Positions 6,448-7,746 of a stretch of 7,746 nt of DNA are shown here, piece after piece. Positions within the stretch are counted from its first letter, which is position 1; each line of letters begins with the position of its first letter. The translations under genes were made by a program, and so were the position numbers. A model generated the notes under the pieces. The model worked only from the letters and a program-made list of their open reading frames with translations, made no database searches and had not been told where the DNA came from. Origin of the DNA: an uncultured Mailhella sp. (lineage in GTDB: Bacteria > Desulfobacterota > Desulfovibrionia > Desulfovibrionales > Desulfovibrionaceae); contig NZ_CAJJIC010000114.1 of the NCBI RefSeq assembly GCF_905187505.1, positions 1-7,746 on the forward strand, written 5' to 3'.

Positions 6448-7677
6448 ATGATCGCGTTATGGACTCGCTACAGGAACATCCCTCTGCTGAAAAAAATGTT
6501 TGTCGCCATGCTTGCCGGCATTGTTGCCGGCATACTGCTGGGCCCGAAGGCGGAAGTGCTGTCTCCCCTCGGTACGCTTTTTCTTCAGCTTCTTCAGATG
6601 ATAGCATTGCCGCTCATCATAGTGAACCTGCTTTCGGGACTTTGCTCCCTTGACGATCCCAAGCTTTTCGGACGAATCGGCGTTCGGGTGCTGCTTTACT
6701 ACTGCCTGACCACGGTTTTTGCCATGGTCATTGCCGTGTTTGTCGGCAGTCTCATCCGTCCCGGCCTCGGATTCATTCTGAGTGGTGATTTTGTTCTCAG
6801 CAGCAAGGCGACGCCGTCCATAGGGGCTACCATACTGTCCATGATACCTTCGAACGTGTTTACGGCACTCGCCGACGGCAAGTTCGATCAGGTGGTCATT
6901 TTTGTGGCCATTTTCGGCATGGCAGCGCTTTTCCTCCCTGCCGGGGATCGTGAACGGCTCCGCAGCATGTCGGACATTTTTGTCCGGGCGTTCAACAAAA
7001 TCATGGCGGCCGTCATGCTTTATGCACCTGTGGGCATTTTTGCGCTCATGGCCCGCACGTTCGGCCGTTACGGTCTTTCCATGGGCGGTCCCATCGCAAA
7101 GTATGTTCTCAGCGTGTATATTTCCGTCGTCTGCATGTTCTGTGTGTACCTTCTTTTGCTCTACGTCTTCGTGCGAATGAAGCCGGGATATTTTCTGCGT
7201 CGTTCCGGTCCGGTCATCGTGTCGGCGGCAAGCACATGCTCCAGCATAGCAACGCTGCCGGTAAATCTTAAGGCTGCCGATGATCTCGGTGTGCCGAAGG
7301 GCATTTACAGCTTTACCATTCCGTTGGGCAATCAGATAAACCGTGACGGCATGGGCATCTTTTTTGCCATGTCGTTCATGTTCACGGCACAGGCCGCAGG
7401 CGTGGAGTTCTCCTTGGCCGAGCTTGGCAAGATGATTCTGCTCAGTCTGCTGCTTACCATGGGAGGTGGCGGCATTCCCGGCGGTGCCATGGTCTTTCTG
7501 GCGCTCATCTTTGAAACGTTCGGGCTTTCCGTGGAAGTGGTGGCCGTCATAGCGGGCATACATACGCTCAATGAAATGGGACTGACGACCATGAACTGCC
7601 TGGGCGACCTTGTAGGTACCGTCATAGCCACCTTCAGTGGAGAAGACAGGAAGAATCTGCCTCCCGAACAGAACTGA
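6448..7677 (+). CDS. DAACS-family amino acid/dicarboxylate:cation symporter with atypical substrate site
   Basis: The 409-residue inner-membrane protein belongs to the sodium:dicarboxylate symporter family (GltPh/GltP/SstT type), which takes up amino acids or dicarboxylates with Na+ or H+. Family landmarks in order are helix 3 with Y85/T88/T89, hairpin 1 CSSIATLP (264-271), helix 7 PLGNQINRDGMG (292-303), hairpin 2 GGGGIPGG (339-346) and helix 8 with TTMNCLGDLVGT (380-391). By eye alignment to GltPh, N298, D300, N383 and D387 of the cation sites are kept. Several others differ: the substrate-binding Arg397 is L379, Asp394 is E376, Asp390 is H372, Thr314 is M302, Met311 of the NMD motif is R299, and Arg276 is C264. 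Neither usual arginine position is filled, which argues against an acidic substrate. Length is normal and the start has a strong ribosome binding site. It is coupled to the flavin/ferredoxin protein and followed by a terminator. Confidence 0.92.
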   Translation: MIALWTRYRNIPLLKKMFVAMLAGIVAGILLGPKAEVLSPLGTLFLQLLQMIALPLIIVNLLSGLCSLDDPKLFGRIGVRVLLYYCLTTVFAMVIAVFVGSLIRPGLGFILSGDFVLSSKATPSIGATILSMIPSNVFTALADGKFDQVVIFVAIFGMAALFLPAGDRERLRSMSDIFVRAFNKIMAAVMLYAPVGIFALMARTFGRYGLSMGGPIAKYVLSVYISVVCMFCVYLLLLYVFVRMKPGYFLRRSGPVIVSAASTCSSIATLPVNLKAADDLGVPKGIYSFTIPLGNQINRDGMGIFFAMSFMFTAQAAGVEFSLAELGKMILLSLLLTMGGGGIPGGAMVFLALIFETFGLSVEVVAVIAGIHTLNEMGLTTMNCLGDLVGTVIATFSGEDRKNLPPEQN

Positions 7678-7706
7678 CGGCGTCGTTCCGACAGCTTTTG
7701 CATCAC

Positions 7707-7746
7707 ATGAAAAGGCCGGGACCTGAAAGGGAACCGGCCTTTTCAT
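7707..7746 (+). terminator. Intrinsic terminator after the symporter
   Basis: ATGAAAAGGCCGG (7707-7719) and CCGGCCTTTTCAT (7734-7746) form a perfect 13-bp inverted repeat with a 14-nt loop, beginning 29 bases after the stop. The GC-rich inner stem followed by TTTT is the usual intrinsic form. Because A's and T's flank both arms it could also work for transcription arriving from the right. The window ends at the last paired base, so any further T's are not visible. Confidence 0.85.

Noticed and set aside
6457..7746. 429-residue minus-strand frame opposite the symporter
   Set aside because: It covers the whole symporter on the other strand, runs through the terminator and has a His/Lys/Glu-rich composition with no recognisable domain; a shadow frame.

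Overview
The window reads as part of a moderately GC-rich bacterial chromosome, probably from an anaerobic Gram-negative organism. The anaerobe guess rests on the bacterial-type 2[4Fe-4S] ferredoxin domain fused to a flavin-type barrel and on the density of carboxylate and amino-acid carriers. Desulfovibrionaceae-like or Synergistota-like hosts would fit, but nothing here identifies the organism. No rRNA, tRNA, CRISPR array, insertion sequence or phage gene was seen.

Layout: four genes lie on the minus strand and two on the plus strand, diverging from an AT-rich control region at about 5137-5730. Leftward from it come an M20 glutamate-carboxypeptidase-like metallopeptidase (3962-5136, broken by a one-base frameshift) and, 34 bp further on, a YfcC-type carrier (2563-3927). 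After a 246 bp gap come a MATE efflux protein (973-2316) and, 22 bp further on, an EamA/DMT-type permease (48-950). Rightward come a flavin-barrel/ferredoxin fusion protein (5731-6444, TTG start) and, 3 bp further on, a DAACS-family amino-acid/dicarboxylate symporter (6448-7677). A perfect 13-bp inverted repeat at the right edge is a good terminator.

How the genes may work together (inference): the left arm resembles an uptake-and-hydrolysis module, in which the carrier imports an N-acyl amino acid or small peptide and the M20 enzyme cleaves it. The right arm pairs a secondary symporter with a translationally coupled redox protein. The symporter keeps the cation-site and gating architecture of its family but lacks the arginine that normally recognises acidic substrates, so it probably carries something other than aspartate or glutamate. 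MATE and EamA form a separate export pair. Two identical 9-bp palindromes (GATGACATC), 43 bp apart, lie between the divergent arms and are candidate operators.

Points most worth checking: the M20 frameshift at an A5 tract, which removes the last zinc ligand from the reading frame; the non-canonical substrate site of the DAACS carrier; the G8 tract at the start of the ferredoxin-fusion gene; and the paired palindromes.
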